This document shows positions 25,287-33,130 of a DNA stretch of 63,255 bases, piece after piece. This stretch comes from an uncultured Saprospirales bacterium (GTDB taxonomy: Bacteria > Bacteroidota > Bacteroidia > Chitinophagales > JADIYW01), in NCBI GenBank assembly GCA_938008535.1, contig CALLKF010000068.1:1-63255 (forward strand), given 5' to 3'. The notes under the pieces are model-generated. The model saw nothing but the letters and a program-made list of their open reading frames with translations. It did not search any database and was not told where the DNA came from. Position numbers and translations under genes: made by a program. Each line of letters opens with the position of its first letter. Positions within the stretch are counted from its first letter, which is position 1.

Positions 25287-28200
25287 ATGGGTTTACCATC
25301 ATTAAGTTTACGTCGTCCAGTTTTTGCCATTGTACTCAATATTGCCATTATGCTTTTTGGCATAATTGGTTATACATTCTTAGGTATTCGCGAATATCCA
25401 GCCATCGATCCACCAGTAATTACAGTGCGTACCAACTACACTGGTGCAAATGCTGATATCATTGAATCGCAAATTACGGAGCCGTTGGAAAACGCAATTA
25501 ATGGTGTGCAAGGCATTCGTACAATTTCTTCTGCAAGTAATCAAGGTTCATCCAATATTACAGTTGAGTTTGATTTGTCAGCAGATTTAGAAACGGCTGC
25601 AAATGATGTGCGCGATAAAGTTTCGCAGGCATTGCGTTTATTACCACAAGATATTGATGCGCCACCAGTTGTTTCAAAAGCTGATGCTAATTCAGATGCA
25701 ATTATTTCTATGACTGTTCAAAGTCAAGATAAAAATGTGTTGCAGTTAACTGATTATGCTGTCAATGTTTTACAACAACGTTTGCAAACTATTCCTGGTG
25801 TTAGTTCAATTCAAATTTGGGGTCAAAAAAATTATGCAATGCGTTTGTGGTTCGATCCGCAAAAATTAGCTGCTTACCAACTAACAGCAATTGATGTACA
25901 AAATGCATTAAACAAAGCCAATGTTGAGTTACCATCAGGAAAAATTGCTGGAACGAATACAGAACTTACTGTAAATACATTAGGTAGAATTAATACTGAA
26001 GAAGAATACAATGATTTAATTATTAAAGATGTTGACGGTAAAACGGTTCGTTTAAAAGATATTGGTTATGCAGTTTTAGGTACAGAAAATTTTGAAACGA
26101 GTTTAAAAGAAAGTGGTGAAGCAATGGTTGCTTTAGCATTAGTGCCACAACCAGGCGCAAATTATGTGGAAATTTCTGATGAATTTTATAAACGTTTAGC
26201 AGAAATAAAAAAAGAAGTTCCGAAAGATATTAAACTCAATATTGCACTAGACAATACTGTGTTTGTGAAAAATTCTATATCAGAAGTAAAAGAAACATTG
26301 TTCATTTCTATTTTATTAGTGGTGATTATTATTTACTTATTTTTTAGAGATTGGGTAATTGCATTGCGACCGCTAATTGATATTCCAGTTTCCTTAATTG
26401 GCGCATTTTTCATTATGTATATCTTTGGTTTTACGATAAACGTATTAACCTTGTTAGCTATAGTATTAGCTACTGGTTTGGTAGTTGATGATGGAATTGT
26501 GGTTACCGAAAATATCTTTAAAAAATTAGAAAAAGGAATGTCTAAAATGCAAGCTGCAAGAGAAGGTTCTGAGGAAATATTTTTTGCTGTAGTTTCTACA
26601 TCTATAACATTGGCAATTGTGTTTTTACCAATTGTTTTCATGCAAGGTTTTGTTGGAAGTTTATTTAAAGAATTTGGAATTGTAGTTGCTGGTGCTGTTT
26701 TAATTTCTGCATTAGTTTCATTGACTTTAACACCAGTCTTAAATGTTTTATTAGGAAAAAAAGTACATAAAAATTCTTGGTTTTATGATAAAACAGAACC
26801 CTTTTTTAAAGGCATGGATGATGGTTATAAAGAAACATTGACTTCATTTATGAAAATTCGTGGTGTATCTTTTGTCATTATTGGTTTGTGTTTTATTCTA
26901 ATTTATTTTGTTGGAAAAAACCTGCAATCTGAATTAGCACCAATGGAAGACCGTGGCGCATTTCGTGTTTCATTAACTGCACCAGAAGGCACGTCCTACA
27001 ATGCAATGCAAAATTATGTTGATAGAGTTACACAATTTGTAATGGATTCTGTTCCAGAACAACGCGTTGCTTTAAGTGTTACTTCACCAGGTTTTATTGG
27101 CTCTGGTGCAGCAAACACTGCGTTTATGCGTATTCGTTTAAAAGAAAAAAATCAACGCACTAAAACACAAGATGAAGTTGCGCAATACTTAGGAAAAAAC
27201 TTTTCTAAATTTAATTTAGGTAAAGCATTTGTCATTCAAGAACAAACTATTTCTGTTGGTGCTGCAAAATTTGGAATGCCAGTTCAATTTGTTATCAAGA
27301 ATTTTGACTTTGATAAATTACAAACTATCATTCCAAAATTTATGGATGAAGTGTCGAAAAGTCAAGTATTTATTGGCTCTGACGTGAATCTGAAATTTAA
27401 TAAACCAGAAGTTGATATCGTTATTGATAAAGACAAAGCACAATCGCTTGGTGTGTCTGTTCAAGATATTGCTCAAACCTTGCAATTTAGTATGAGTGGT
27501 CGCCGATTTGGATATTTTTTAATGAATGGAAAACAATATCAAATTATTGGACAAAGTATGTATGATGAACGCAATAAACCTGACGATTTAAAAAATATCT
27601 ACGTACGCAATAATACAGGAAAATTAATTTCTTTAGATAATTTAATTACCACTGAAGAATTAGCAAAACCACCACAACGATATCATTATGATCGATATAA
27701 GTCAGCAACTGTCTCATCAGGTTTAGCACCAGGAAAAACAGTAGGTGATGGCATTAAAGAAATGGAACGCATAGCAAAAAATGTATTAGACGAATCATTT
27801 TCAACTTCATTGGCTGGTTCTTCGCGAGATTTTGCAGAAAGTTCTTCAAACACTATGTATGCATTAATATTAGCTTTAGTGTTAATCTTTTTAGTTTTAG
27901 CTGCTCAGTTTGAAAGTTTTATAGATCCATTAATTATAATGATTACAGTTCCATTAGCATTGGCTGGTGCATTATTAGCACTTTGGATATTCGGTCAAAC
28001 ACTCAATATTTTTAGCCAGATTGGAATGATTATGTTGATTGGTTTGGTAACTAAAAACGGAATTTTAATTGTTGAATTTGCCAATCATAATCGCAAAGAA
28101 GGCATGAGCAAAATTGAAGCAGCCACTTATGCAGCAGCTATGCGTTTGCGTCCAATTTTAATGACGAGTTTAGCCATGGCGCTTGGTGCAGTTCCAATTG

Positions 28201-28349
28201 CGGTTGCTTTTGGCGCTGGCTCAACGAGTCGTATTTCATTAGGAATTGTAATTATTGGTGGAATTATGTTTTCGCTCTTACTAACCTTATTTGTAATTCC
28301 AGCAATGTATGTATTTATGTCAAGAACAAAAGTTAAAACAGAAGAATAA
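25287..28349 (+). CDS. RND multidrug efflux pump, HAE1 (AcrB) type
   Basis: 1020 residues, twelve transmembrane helices in two repeats with two large periplasmic loops. It starts MGLPSLSLRRPVFAIVLN. The proton-relay Asp pair is in ATGLVVDDGIVVTENIF on helix 4 and the Lys in IGLVTKNGILIVEFAN on helix 10, so the pump should be active. Substrate residues are not readable, but the DD pair and length favour HAE1 drug/hydrophobe export over heavy-metal export. The outer-membrane gene follows after 2 bp. Confidence 0.95.
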   Translation: MGLPSLSLRRPVFAIVLNIAIMLFGIIGYTFLGIREYPAIDPPVITVRTNYTGANADIIESQITEPLENAINGVQGIRTISSASNQGSSNITVEFDLSADLETAANDVRDKVSQALRLLPQDIDAPPVVSKADANSDAIISMTVQSQDKNVLQLTDYAVNVLQQRLQTIPGVSSIQIWGQKNYAMRLWFDPQKLAAYQLTAIDVQNALNKANVELPSGKIAGTNTELTVNTLGRINTEEEYNDLIIKDVDGKTVRLKDIGYAVLGTENFETSLKESGEAMVALALVPQPGANYVEISDEFYKRLAEIKKEVPKDIKLNIALDNTVFVKNSISEVKETLFISILLVVIIIYLFFRDWVIALRPLIDIPVSLIGAFFIMYIFGFTINVLTLLAIVLATGLVVDDGIVVTENIFKKLEKGMSKMQAAREGSEEIFFAVVSTSITLAIVFLPIVFMQGFVGSLFKEFGIVVAGAVLISALVSLTLTPVLNVLLGKKVHKNSWFYDKTEPFFKGMDDGYKETLTSFMKIRGVSFVIIGLCFILIYFVGKNLQSELAPMEDRGAFRVSLTAPEGTSYNAMQNYVDRVTQFVMDSVPEQRVALSVTSPGFIGSGAANTAFMRIRLKEKNQRTKTQDEVAQYLGKNFSKFNLGKAFVIQEQTISVGAAKFGMPVQFVIKNFDFDKLQTIIPKFMDEVSKSQVFIGSDVNLKFNKPEVDIVIDKDKAQSLGVSVQDIAQTLQFSMSGRRFGYFLMNGKQYQIIGQSMYDERNKPDDLKNIYVRNNTGKLISLDNLITTEELAKPPQRYHYDRYKSATVSSGLAPGKTVGDGIKEMERIAKNVLDESFSTSLAGSSRDFAESSSNTMYALILALVLIFLVLAAQFESFIDPLIIMITVPLALAGALLALWIFGQTLNIFSQIGMIMLIGLVTKNGILIVEFANHNRKEGMSKIEAATYAAAMRLRPILMTSLAMALGAVPIAVAFGAGSTSRISLGIVIIGGIMFSLLLTLFVIPAMYVFMSRTKVKTEE

Positions 28350-28351
28350 AA

Positions 28352-29662
28352 ATGAAACAGTTAAAAATAATATTTATCACTTTCATCTTCACTTTCACTT
28401 TCACTTTTTTGAAAGCACAAGAGTTGTTAACGCCTGAAAATGCTGTGGCTTTGGCTGTTAGTAATAATTTTGATATTGTAATTGCAAAGAATGATGCAGA
28501 AATAGCAAAGATTTATAACAATAAAGCAACAGCAGGAATGTTTCCGAAAATAAACGTAACCACTGGTGATGTTTTCAATTTAAGTAATATCGATCAAAAG
28601 TTTACAACAGGACAAGAAGTGAAGAAAAATTGGGTTCCAGTAAATAGTTTCAATGCTGGTGTAAATGTTAACTGGACAATTTTTGATGGATTAAAAATGT
28701 TTGCAACCAAAGATAGATTGGCAGCATTGCAATCACTTGGAGAAATACAACTAAAAAATCAAATACAGAATACAGTTGCGCAAGTATTGTCTGCTTATTA
28801 TGATATTGTTCGACAAAAACAACAAATAAAAGCATTGAATGAGTCGGCGAAAATTTCTGTTGAGCGCGTAAATTTGTCACAGAAAAAATTTGATGTTGGT
28901 TATAATGATAAAACACCTTTGCTACAGGCAAAAGTTGACTACTCAACGCAGCAAATAAATATTCTAAAACAAGAAACCATTCTATTGCAATCTAAAATTG
29001 CACTAAACCAATTGCTTGCACGCGATGCCAACATTGATTTTGATGTGATTGACACTATTTTAGTTGCGTATCAACCAAATTTACAAACATTAAAAGATAC
29101 TGTTCTACAACAAAATCTTTCTATACAATTTGCTCAAAAAAATATTGAAGTAGCAAAGTTCCAACACAAAGAAATTAAGTCGCAACGTTTACCACAACTT
29201 AATTTTAATACTGGTTATAATTTTACGCAAAATAACAGTAAAGCTGGTTTGCAATTGTTTAATCGTTCTTATGGTCCAACAATTGGTTTAAACGCTACAA
29301 TACCAATATTTAATGGTGGAATGGTGAAGAAACAATTACAAGCATCTGCTGTGAACATTGCTACCAAACAAATTTTAGTTGACCAAATTAAGATTGATTT
29401 AGATACCAAAATTTTGGCTGCTTATCGAAATTTTGAATATGCAAAAAAAGTATTGCAACTGAACGAAGACAACGTAAAAATTGCAGAAGAAAATGTAAAA
29501 ATTACATTAGAACGATTTCGCTTAAATCAATCCAATTCATTAGAAATAAAACAAGCACAAAGCAGCTACGAAGATGGATTGTATAATGTTATTTTAGCGC
29601 GCTACAACGCAAAAATTGCAGAAATAGAATTAGAAAGACTGAGCAATGATTTAGTGAAATAA
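28352..29662 (+). CDS. TolC-family outer membrane efflux protein
   Basis: 436 residues. A signal peptide (IIFITFIFTFTFTFLKAQ) is followed by two repeats of the outer-membrane factor domain: LTPENAVALAVSNNFDIVIAKND at the start of the first and the late NVKIAEENVKITLERFRLNQSNSLEIKQA helical pattern. It forms the trimeric outer-membrane duct for the pump encoded just upstream. It is the last gene of the operon and convergent with the thioredoxin-like gene, 6 bp away. Confidence 0.93.
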   Translation: MKQLKIIFITFIFTFTFTFLKAQELLTPENAVALAVSNNFDIVIAKNDAEIAKIYNNKATAGMFPKINVTTGDVFNLSNIDQKFTTGQEVKKNWVPVNSFNAGVNVNWTIFDGLKMFATKDRLAALQSLGEIQLKNQIQNTVAQVLSAYYDIVRQKQQIKALNESAKISVERVNLSQKKFDVGYNDKTPLLQAKVDYSTQQINILKQETILLQSKIALNQLLARDANIDFDVIDTILVAYQPNLQTLKDTVLQQNLSIQFAQKNIEVAKFQHKEIKSQRLPQLNFNTGYNFTQNNSKAGLQLFNRSYGPTIGLNATIPIFNGGMVKKQLQASAVNIATKQILVDQIKIDLDTKILAAYRNFEYAKKVLQLNEDNVKIAEENVKITLERFRLNQSNSLEIKQAQSSYEDGLYNVILARYNAKIAEIELERLSNDLVK

Positions 29663-29668
29663 TAGATG

Positions 29669-30166
29669 CTATTTCTCTTTTATCTTCAACACTTTCAGTA
29701 AGGTTTTCGCAGTTGTTTCTTGTTCCAGTTTTTTTATCCATTTTTTATGTGCATCAAATATAACTAAGCATGGAAAACTTGAAAATTGTAATTGTTTGGT
29801 TAATTGGAAATCATATTCTTGTCCGATAAAAACTGTTGAGAAAGAGTTTAAACCATACTCAAAATAAAATTTTTGCACCAATCCAAATTCGTCAAAAGAA
29901 CTCAACACAAATTGTGTGTTTTTAAATTTGCTGATATTATCTAAAATATTTCTAACGGTTCGTTGGCAATGATCGCAAGTAGGACTGAAGTTGACGAAAA
30001 CTGTATTTACGCTATCTTTTAAATCTTTATTTGTCAAATAATTGACGCTATCCATTTTCAAAAGCGAAAAAGTTGGAAATAAAATCGGCTTGTTTTCTTT
30101 TGCCATCGTACTAAACACAACAGCAAAAAAGATAAAAAAACTAATGCCAATTTTCTTCATGAACAC
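29669..30166 (-). CDS. Exported thioredoxin-fold protein
   Basis: 165 residues, signal peptide in the first 25 (GISFFIFFAVVFSTMA). Thioredoxin-like fold with active-site CDHC in VFVNFSPTCDHCQRTVRN and the cis-Pro loop at SSFPCLVIF. CxxC with DH between the Cys suggests a periplasmic disulfide or thiol redox role; which partner is unknown. A start two codons in (MKKIGISFF) is equally plausible. Confidence 0.8.
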   Translation of the reverse strand: MFMKKIGISFFIFFAVVFSTMAKENKPILFPTFSLLKMDSVNYLTNKDLKDSVNTVFVNFSPTCDHCQRTVRNILDNISKFKNTQFVLSSFDEFGLVQKFYFEYGLNSFSTVFIGQEYDFQLTKQLQFSSFPCLVIFDAHKKWIKKLEQETTAKTLLKVLKIKEK

Positions 30167-30280
30167 TAATCTACAAAAATAAGTCCAAAAATTATATCAC
30201 TACTATATTTAGCACATTTATACTAAGTGATTTGATTAATAAAAAAATACTTAAAACAACTTGTAGATTGATGATGCTTT

Positions 30281-30432
30281 TTAAAAAATAACCACTTAAG
30301 GCACTTAAGAAACTAAAGTGAAATTCAAAAATAAGGATTACAAAGTAAGCTAAGTTTACTTTGTATATTTCACCAAGTTTTTTTAATCGTATCTTCTAAA
30401 GTTCCTAAAATTCCTTAAGTGGTTATAAAAAA
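30281..30432. repeat. 150-bp nested palindromic element
   Basis: Outer arms TAACCACTTAAGG (30289-30301) and CCTTAAGTGGTTA (30413-30425) are perfect over 13 bp and flanked by A/T tracts. An inner pair, CAAAGTAA and TTACTTTG, is centred near 30348, and GTGAAAT pairs with ATTTCAC between them. The whole segment could fold as one long hairpin. It looks like a MITE-like or REP-like element placed right behind the rplT terminator. The rest of the gap to 30166 shows nothing. Confidence 0.7.
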
Positions 30433-30441
30433 AGTTTATCA

Positions 30442-30469
30442 CAAAAAAAAATCTCGACCGAAGTCGAGA
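30442..30469 (-). terminator. Intrinsic terminator of rpmI-rplT
   Basis: On minus: stem TCTCGAC / GTCGAGA capped by a TTCG tetraloop and followed by ten consecutive T. It starts 24 bp after the rplT stop. Confidence 0.92.
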
Positions 30470-30492
30470 CTTAAACATACTAATTAATAAAA

Positions 30493-30837
30493 TTATTTTA
30501 CCTGATTAACAATAGCATCAAATGCTTTTGCATCATTCATGGCTAAGTCAGCTAAAACCTTACGGTTGATAGTGATATTTGCGTCTGATAATTTTTTAAT
30601 GAATTTAGAATAAGATAATCCGTGTGGACGAACTGCTGCGTTGATACGCACAATCCATAAACTTCTGAAATCTCTTTTCTTTAATTTTCTACCAACAAAT
30701 GCGTAACCTAAACCTTTTTCAACGGCATTTTTAGTTACAGACCATACGTTTTTTCTTCTTCCAAAATAACCTTTGGCAAGTTTGTAAATTTTCTTTTTTC
30801 TGTCTTTTGCAGCGACTGAATTGACTGAACGTGGCAT
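30493..30837 (-). CDS. rplT: 50S ribosomal protein L20
   Basis: 114 residues, normal length. It starts MPRSVNSVAAKDRKKKIYKL and contains GYFGRRKNVWSVTKNAV, DFRSLWIVRINAAVR and GLSYSKFI, all typical of L20, which binds 23S rRNA early in assembly and in many bacteria represses its own operon through the leader. rpmI lies 107 bp upstream, with repeat sequence in the gap. An excellent terminator follows. Confidence 0.97.
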   Translation of the reverse strand: MPRSVNSVAAKDRKKKIYKLAKGYFGRRKNVWSVTKNAVEKGLGYAFVGRKLKKRDFRSLWIVRINAAVRPHGLSYSKFIKKLSDANITINRKVLADLAMNDAKAFDAIVNQVK

Positions 30838-30903
30838 AGCTTTTTATTTTTTAATAGTGAACAATATGACCATCGGCGATGCCTTGCCTTATGTCGTTTA
30901 TTT

Positions 30904-30945
30904 TGTCAGACTGATTTTTTATGTCAGACTGAGTTTGTCGAAGTC
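30904..30945. repeat. Direct repeat in the rpmI-rplT gap
   Basis: TGTCAGACTGA occurs at 30904 and again at 30922, the second copy continuing as GTTTGTCGAAGTCT up to the rpmI stop codon. The extended string resembles a short dispersed repeat I recall from other Bacteroidota genomes, here abutting an essential ribosomal gene. Confidence 0.5.
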
Positions 30946-31142
30946 TAGTTCATGCACAACAACGCCTTGATATTACCTTCGTCACATTTTTTAACGATGG
31001 TTGTACCAGTTAAATTACGTTTTTGTTTCGTCGTTTTTTTAGTTAAAATATGACGTTTATATGCTTGTCCGCATTTAATTTTACCACTTCCTGTAACTTT
31101 AAAACGCTTTTTTGCGCTCGAGTTGGTCTTCATTTTTGGCAT
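30945..31142 (-). CDS. rpmI: 50S ribosomal protein L35
   Basis: 65 residues. The N-terminus MPKMKTNSSAKKRFKVTGSG is the L35 signature, followed by the basic HILTKKTTKQKRNL block. Normal length. It has its own promoter (box at 31185-31192) and is co-transcribed with rplT. The usual upstream partner infC is 5.6 kb away. Its stop codon abuts a short repeat. Confidence 0.97.
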   Translation of the reverse strand: MPKMKTNSSAKKRFKVTGSGKIKCGQAYKRHILTKKTTKQKRNLTGTTIVKKCDEGNIKALLCMN

Positions 31143-31184
31143 AAAATCTAATATTTAAGTCTATTCCTTATTGAAAATAGGGTG

Positions 31185-31192
31185 CAAAGATA
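31185..31192 (-). promoter_or_regulatory. -7 box of the rpmI-rplT promoter
   Basis: On minus: TATCTTTG followed by CACCC, a full and typical Bacteroidota -7 element, 43 bp before the rpmI ATG. It shows that rpmI-rplT is transcribed independently of infC here. Confidence 0.65.
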
Positions 31193-31256
31193 CAAATTAA
31201 TTTGAAAATTTGAAAATGAATTAATTTGAAAATGTACTTTTTATGTTAAATTTTTG

Positions 31257-31298
31257 CTCTAAACTCTAAAATTAGACATCTCAAATCTCAAATCTCAT
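31257..31298. repeat. Heptamer tract at a gene 3' end
   Basis: Six 7-bp blocks on plus: CTCTAAA, CTCTAAA, ATTAGAC, ATCTCAA, ATCTCAA, ATCTCAT, ending 2 bp before the stop end of the minus-strand gene at 31301. The ATCTCAA block is identical to the tract before the transglutaminase gene (55777-55804). Confidence 0.7.
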
Positions 31299-31300
31299 TT

Positions 31301-32698
31301 CTATTTTAACCTTTCCAAGAACCAATCTTTATCTAAAATATTTTTTTCTGCTTCAATTTCGTCTACTAACGATTTTTTTATTTTTTTGGAAGAAGCACTC
31401 ACTTCAGCTAAACGACGTGCATACTTAATCGTGTTTTTATAGTTTAGTTGATGATAACCTAAACCTTTTTGTCGATGTAAAAACACACTAAATGTATTCA
31501 AAAATGCATCTAAAATTTCCCATTCTTGTGTTTCTACATAAATTTTCAATTGCATGTTTTTTACCGCTAAATTTTGCAAAATATCATTGTATTCGTAATC
31601 GGTTAAATATTGCAGCGACTTTTTATATTCTTTCAAAAAATAATGATAACGTGCTTTATTAAAACCAACCGTGCTTTTTCTGAAATTTTCTGGTAGATAT
31701 TTTTCATGATTTTTGATAAACGAAAACACACCATCAAAATCGCCTGTTTGCAAACCAGTAAAAACAATATTCGTAAACGTAAATCTGCTGATATTTTCAT
31801 TTTCGATAAACACCTTATTTTGCAAACCACTTTTATAAATGCTGTACAATTTCTGTGCAAATAATTTATTTCCGGAATTCAATTGCTTGATGCCAAAATT
31901 GATAATCAACAAATAAATATCTTTCAATTCATCTAAAGAAAAATAGCGCGCATGATTCGGCAATAAGTGTAAAATTTCATCAAAATAATGTGTTTCTGTT
32001 GTGGTATAAATTTGATAGATTTTATAATAAATGATAGACGTTTCATTTAAAATGGATGCATCTTTTTGGGCAAGTTCTAAAACGTTTTGTAACAATATAT
32101 ATTGATAATCATGTTTGATTATTTGTTGATACGAAATGGCAATACAAGCATATTTTAATAACTGCGTAATGTAGTATTGATCCAATGTAGAAAGTATGTT
32201 TTGCAGATTATTCTCTTTACTTCTGCTTTGTTGATTCGATTGTTTAAATATTTCTTCTTCTAGCAGCAATTGCTGTTGCCAGTGTGCTGCATTTTGTGTT
32301 GGTTTTGTTTGATGCAATGAAACCGCTTTTTGTAAAAAATTAGCTGCATGATGGTTCAGCTGTTTTTCATGCAAGGTTTTAGAGATAGCTAACAAATTTT
32401 GAACTTCATTTTGATTGTTTCGTTCTGTTTGAAAAAACTGTTCCAACACATCTAACGCTAATGAAGTGATGTAACGCAAACGCGCATCATCGTAAGGAAT
32501 ATTTCCATACAATGCAGTAAATATTTTAGTACGATTGGTGTTGTTTTCAGAAAGATATTTTTTGGAAAAAAGATATTCGTACAACTTTACTACATCATCG
32601 TGTTGAAAAAAATAAGGCGAAACCACAAATTTCTTCAGTTTCCGTATTTCTTCCGCATTTAATTTTCTGAATATTTCCAACAATTTTGAGTTGTACAT
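31301..32698 (-). CDS. Alpha-helical cytoplasmic protein of unknown function
   Basis: 465 residues from the ATG at 32698 (MYNSKLLEIFRKLNAEEIRKLKKF). The open frame extends 91 codons upstream, but that part is a translation of a palindromic intergenic repeat and is rejected. The protein is almost entirely helical, rich in Leu, Tyr and Lys, with a TPR-like rhythm in the middle (LNHHAANFLQKAVSLHQ and similar). No signal peptide or catalytic motif. I do not recognise a named family, although helical proteins with this kind of N-terminus seem familiar from Bacteroidota. Confidence 0.75.
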   Translation of the reverse strand: MYNSKLLEIFRKLNAEEIRKLKKFVVSPYFFQHDDVVKLYEYLFSKKYLSENNTNRTKIFTALYGNIPYDDARLRYITSLALDVLEQFFQTERNNQNEVQNLLAISKTLHEKQLNHHAANFLQKAVSLHQTKPTQNAAHWQQQLLLEEEIFKQSNQQSRSKENNLQNILSTLDQYYITQLLKYACIAISYQQIIKHDYQYILLQNVLELAQKDASILNETSIIYYKIYQIYTTTETHYFDEILHLLPNHARYFSLDELKDIYLLIINFGIKQLNSGNKLFAQKLYSIYKSGLQNKVFIENENISRFTFTNIVFTGLQTGDFDGVFSFIKNHEKYLPENFRKSTVGFNKARYHYFLKEYKKSLQYLTDYEYNDILQNLAVKNMQLKIYVETQEWEILDAFLNTFSVFLHRQKGLGYHQLNYKNTIKYARRLAEVSASSKKIKKSLVDEIEAEKNILDKDWFLERLK

Positions 32699-32751
32699 CG
32701 TCTTTATTTTTATATCACAGAGTTGCACTGAGATTTTACTGAGTTTTACAT

Positions 32752-32943
32752 AGATTGCTTCGTGCCTCACCATGACGCAAGCGAAACCGTCATTACGAGC
32801 GAAGCGAACGTCATTGCGAACGAAGTTAAGCAATCTCACTGTTATAGAGATGGCTTCGTGCCTCGCCATGACGCAAGCGAAACCTACATGCGAACTTAGC
32901 GAAACCGTCATTGCGACTGCGAGGAACGAAGCAGGAAGCAATC
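32752..32943. repeat. REP-like palindromic repeats (two copies)
   Basis: Two imperfect inverted units in tandem. Unit 1 pairs AGATTGCTTCGTGCC (32752) with GAAGTTAAGCAATCT (32822). Unit 2 pairs AGATGGCTTCGTGCCTCG (32848) with a GAGGAACGAAGC...GCAATCT arm (32920-32943). CGTCATTGCGA occurs in both (32809, 32906). This type of element is widespread in intergenic DNA of many bacteria. The GC content is far above the surroundings. The rest of the 432-bp gap (32944-33130 and 32699-32751) holds only AT-rich DNA and a CTCTGTG-type simple repeat. Confidence 0.8.
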
Positions 32944-33130
32944 TCAACCACTCTCTGAAAACTCCGTGCAACTCTGTGCATTCTTTGTGTTCTCTGTGAT
33001 ACTAAATATACAATAAAAATTCTAAAATTAACCAACAATGACCAAAATATGTAATATATAGTATGCAAAACAAAGTAGACATTTGAATAGTAAACGTAAA
33101 TAATTATTAAAAACGATTAAATTTATAGGT

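Noticed and set aside
32699..32971. Extended N-terminus of the helical protein at 31301-32698
   Set aside because: The extra 91 codons are a translation of REP-like palindromes and simple repeats; the family-like start is the internal ATG.
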